From Aquificaceae bacterium (GTDB lineage: Bacteria; Aquificota; Aquificia; Aquificales; Aquificaceae), in contig JALSTO010000309.1 of assembly GCA_026983685.1 (NCBI GenBank), positions 1 to 7,286 of the forward strand: a stretch of DNA of 7,286 nt, read 5' to 3'. Made by a program: the position numbers and the translations under genes. Each line of letters begins with the position of its first letter. Positions within the stretch are counted from its first letter, which is position 1. Shown piece after piece: positions 6,164 through 7,286 of the stretch. The notes beneath the pieces are model-generated. The model saw only the letters and a list, made by a program, of their open reading frames with translations. It did no database searches and had not been told where the DNA came from.

Positions 6164-6562
6164 TCAGTCCTCCTGTTCTTCCTCTTTTTCAGCCAGAACT
6201 ATTGTAATGTGGGAGAGCCTCTTTCTGAGCATTGTAGCCCTCCCGTGAGCTCTGGGGAGCCACTTCCTGAACATGGGTCCCCTGTCAGCAACCGCTTTCT
6301 TAATATACAACCTGTCAAGGTCAAGCCCTTTCTGCTCTGCGTTTGCTATGGCGCTCTTGAGAAGGTTCTCAACTATACGGGCTCCCTTTTTGGGCATCAC
6401 CTTCAAGAGGTATAGAGCCTCTCCCACGTCCTTGCCGTGTATATGGCTCAGAACAAGCCTCGCCTTCAGGGGCGATATCCTTGCATACCTGAGCACAGCT
6501 ATTGCCTCGTCTTCCCTGTAACCTTCTCTCTGGCTCTTGTCCTTTATCTTCAGCTGTCCCAT
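6164..6562 (-). CDS. rplV: 50S ribosomal protein L22
   Basis: 50S protein whose long beta-hairpin lines the nascent-peptide exit tunnel. Family landmarks are AVLRYARISPLKARLVLSHI and GKDVGEALYLLKVMPKKGAR near the N-terminus, then LLKSAIANAEQKGLDLDRL, and the hairpin RGPMFRKWLPRAHGRATML near the C-terminus. I place the start at the ATG at 6562 (132 residues), because GAGGTG sits six bases upstream. A GTG at 6571 would add three residues but lies inside that ribosome binding site. The protein is somewhat longer than usual and ends in an acidic tail (AEKEEEQED), unusual for an rRNA-binding protein. It lies ten bases after the rpsS stop. Confidence 0.96.
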   Translation of the reverse strand: MGQLKIKDKSQREGYREDEAIAVLRYARISPLKARLVLSHIHGKDVGEALYLLKVMPKKGARIVENLLKSAIANAEQKGLDLDRLYIKKAVADRGPMFRKWLPRAHGRATMLRKRLSHITIVLAEKEEEQED

Positions 6563-6568
6563 ATCATG

Positions 6569-6574
6569 CACCTC
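6569..6574 (-). promoter_or_regulatory. Ribosome binding site that decides the rplV start
   Basis: GAGGTG on the minus strand, six bases before the ATG at 6562. It overlaps the rpsS stop codon (6573-6575) and contains the alternative upstream GTG, which argues against that GTG being the start. Confidence 0.7.
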
Positions 6575-7034
6575 ACTTCTTCTTCACCACTTTAGCGCTC
6601 TTTTCTGGATGCCCCCTGAAGGTTCTCGTAGGGGCGAACTCTCCAAGCTTGTGCCCCACCATCTCCTGGGTTATGTAAACGGGAACAAAGGTCTTCCCGT
6701 TGTGAACCGCTATCGTGTGTCCAACGAACTCAGGAATTATTGTTGTTGATCGGGAGTAGGTCTTGACAACCTTCCTCTCTCCGGTCTCGTTCATCTGCTT
6801 TATCTTTCTCCAGAGCTTTGGATGAACCCATGCTTTCTTGTTGACGAGGTCCCTGAACTGCTGATAGGTCTCTTCGTACTTCTTTATCCTCCTCTCTATG
6901 AGCTCAGGGTCTCCCTTCTTCTGAGCTTCCCTAACCTTTTTGTGAAGCCTGTGGATCCTTTTGTAAAGTCTGTAAAAGCTGTCAAGGTCTTCTATAAGCC
7001 TGTTTCTTTTGTTCCAAGAGCCTCTAAAACCCAT
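6573..7034 (-). CDS. rpsS: 30S ribosomal protein S19 with a long N-terminal extension
   Basis: 30S head protein, partner of S13, near the A- and P-site tRNAs. The conserved core covers about residues 62-153: [20 protein letters not shown] (71-90), [20 protein letters not shown] (91-110), then [20 protein letters not shown] (117-136) and RTFRGH (137-142). Typical bacterial S19 is about 90 residues; this one is 153 because of roughly 60 extra N-terminal residues that look like two charged helices around a GDP turn (about 12-40 and 43-64). The usual RSLKKGPF opening of the core appears here as DLVNKKAWV. The extension is in frame with the core. It starts at an ATG overlapping the rplB stop by one base (TAATG), behind GGGAGG, so it is not a mis-called start. 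Whether the extension is typical of Aquificales I cannot verify here. Confidence 0.95.
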   Translation of the reverse strand: MGFRGSWNKRNRLIEDLDSFYRLYKRIHRLHKKVREAQKKGDPELIERRIKKYEETYQQFRDLVNKKAWVHPKLWRKIKQMNETGERKVVKTYSRSTTIIPEFVGHTIAVHNGKTFVPVYITQEMVGHKLGEFAPTRTFRGHPEKSAKVVKKK

Positions 7035-7286
7035 TAGAGCGGCCTCCCGTCTCTGCGTGTGATTATAAACTTATCGGAGTACTTCCTTCCTCTCCTCGTC
7101 TTGTAACCCTTTGTCTTCCATCCCCAGGGAGACTCGGGATGCTTACCTCTCGTCCTTCCCTCACCACCACCGTGGGGGTGGTCAACGGGGTTCATAGCAG
7201 TTCCCCTCACGAAGGGTCTCCAGCCGAGCCATCTTGCCCTCCCAGCCTTCCCGAGCTTTATAAGCTCATGTTCAGCGAGACCAACC
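7034..7286 (-). CDS. rplB: 50S ribosomal protein L2, C-terminal part (N-terminus beyond window)
   Basis: The visible last 83 codons are the C-terminal domain of L2, the 50S core protein needed for peptidyl transfer and subunit joining. The hallmark [15 protein letters not shown] is present, including the histidine in the segment matching the functionally critical His229 of E. coli L2. It is preceded by [16 protein letters not shown] and followed by [14 protein letters not shown]. The protein ends in TRRDGRPL and a TAA that shares one base with the rpsS ATG. The open frame runs off the right edge of the window. Confidence 0.97.
   Translation of the reverse strand, partial: VGLAEHELIKLGKAGRARWLGWRPFVRGTAMNPVDHPHGGGEGRTRGKHPESPWGWKTKGYKTRRGRKYSDKFIITRRDGRPL

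Larger units (their letters stand above)
1509..7286 (-). other. Probable single operon: S10-type ribosomal cluster continuing into ribBA and a cyclase
   Basis: All eleven minus-strand genes from rplB to the cyclase are packed with overlaps of 1-14 bases or gaps of 3-10 bases, except for 42 bases between rpsQ and the 70-residue gene. I see no hairpin-plus-T-run terminator in any junction, including the 42-base one. Co-transcription is inferred. A secondary internal promoter after rpsQ cannot be excluded, because TATCTT and TATCTA sit just before the next ATG without a good -35 box. The operon's own promoter lies beyond the right edge. Confidence 0.6.

Noticed and set aside
6563..6571. GTG start for rplV at 6571
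   Set aside because: It lies inside the GAGGTG ribosome binding site correctly spaced for the ATG at 6562, and it adds no conserved residues.

Overview
The window looks like a piece of a chromosome from a thermophile of the Aquificaceae (Aquifex / Hydrogenobacter / Thermocrinis relatives). Three things point there: a free-standing 111-residue tRNA-binding protein of the Trbp111 type, first described in Aquifex aeolicus; lysine/arginine/glutamate-rich proteins with very tight gene packing; and an S10-type ribosomal operon that stops after S17 instead of running on into rplN-rplX-rplE. The clade assignment is inference. No mobile element, CRISPR array, tRNA or rRNA gene is visible.

Left part (1-1531). 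A thiol peroxidase gene (tpx, minus strand, C-terminus cut by the window edge) diverges from a plus-strand pair, a Trbp111-like gene and a five-repeat ankyrin protein with a hydrophobic N-terminus. The 87-base divergent gap is the only real intergenic region and carries candidate interleaved promoters for both directions. The ankyrin gene starts inside the end of the Trbp111 gene.

Right part (1509-7286, all minus strand, read from right to left). The order is rplB (partial), rpsS, rplV, rpsC, rplP, rpmC, rpsQ, a 70-residue membrane-anchored protein, ribBA, a 101-residue helical protein and a membrane-bound GGDEF diguanylate cyclase. Most junctions are overlaps or gaps of 10 bases or less; the only larger gap is 42 bases after rpsQ. 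This suggests one long operon in which ribosome genes lead into riboflavin synthesis and then c-di-GMP signalling. Its last gene converges on the ankyrin gene, and the two coding regions overlap tail to tail by 23 bases with no visible terminator.

Most of the window is housekeeping. The points that deserve a second look are an S19 with roughly 60 extra N-terminal residues, the riboflavin/c-di-GMP tail on the ribosomal operon with two unrecognised small proteins, a cyclase whose product-inhibition site lacks its arginine, and an apparently near-leaderless Trbp111 gene. I found no convincing new defence or mobile system.
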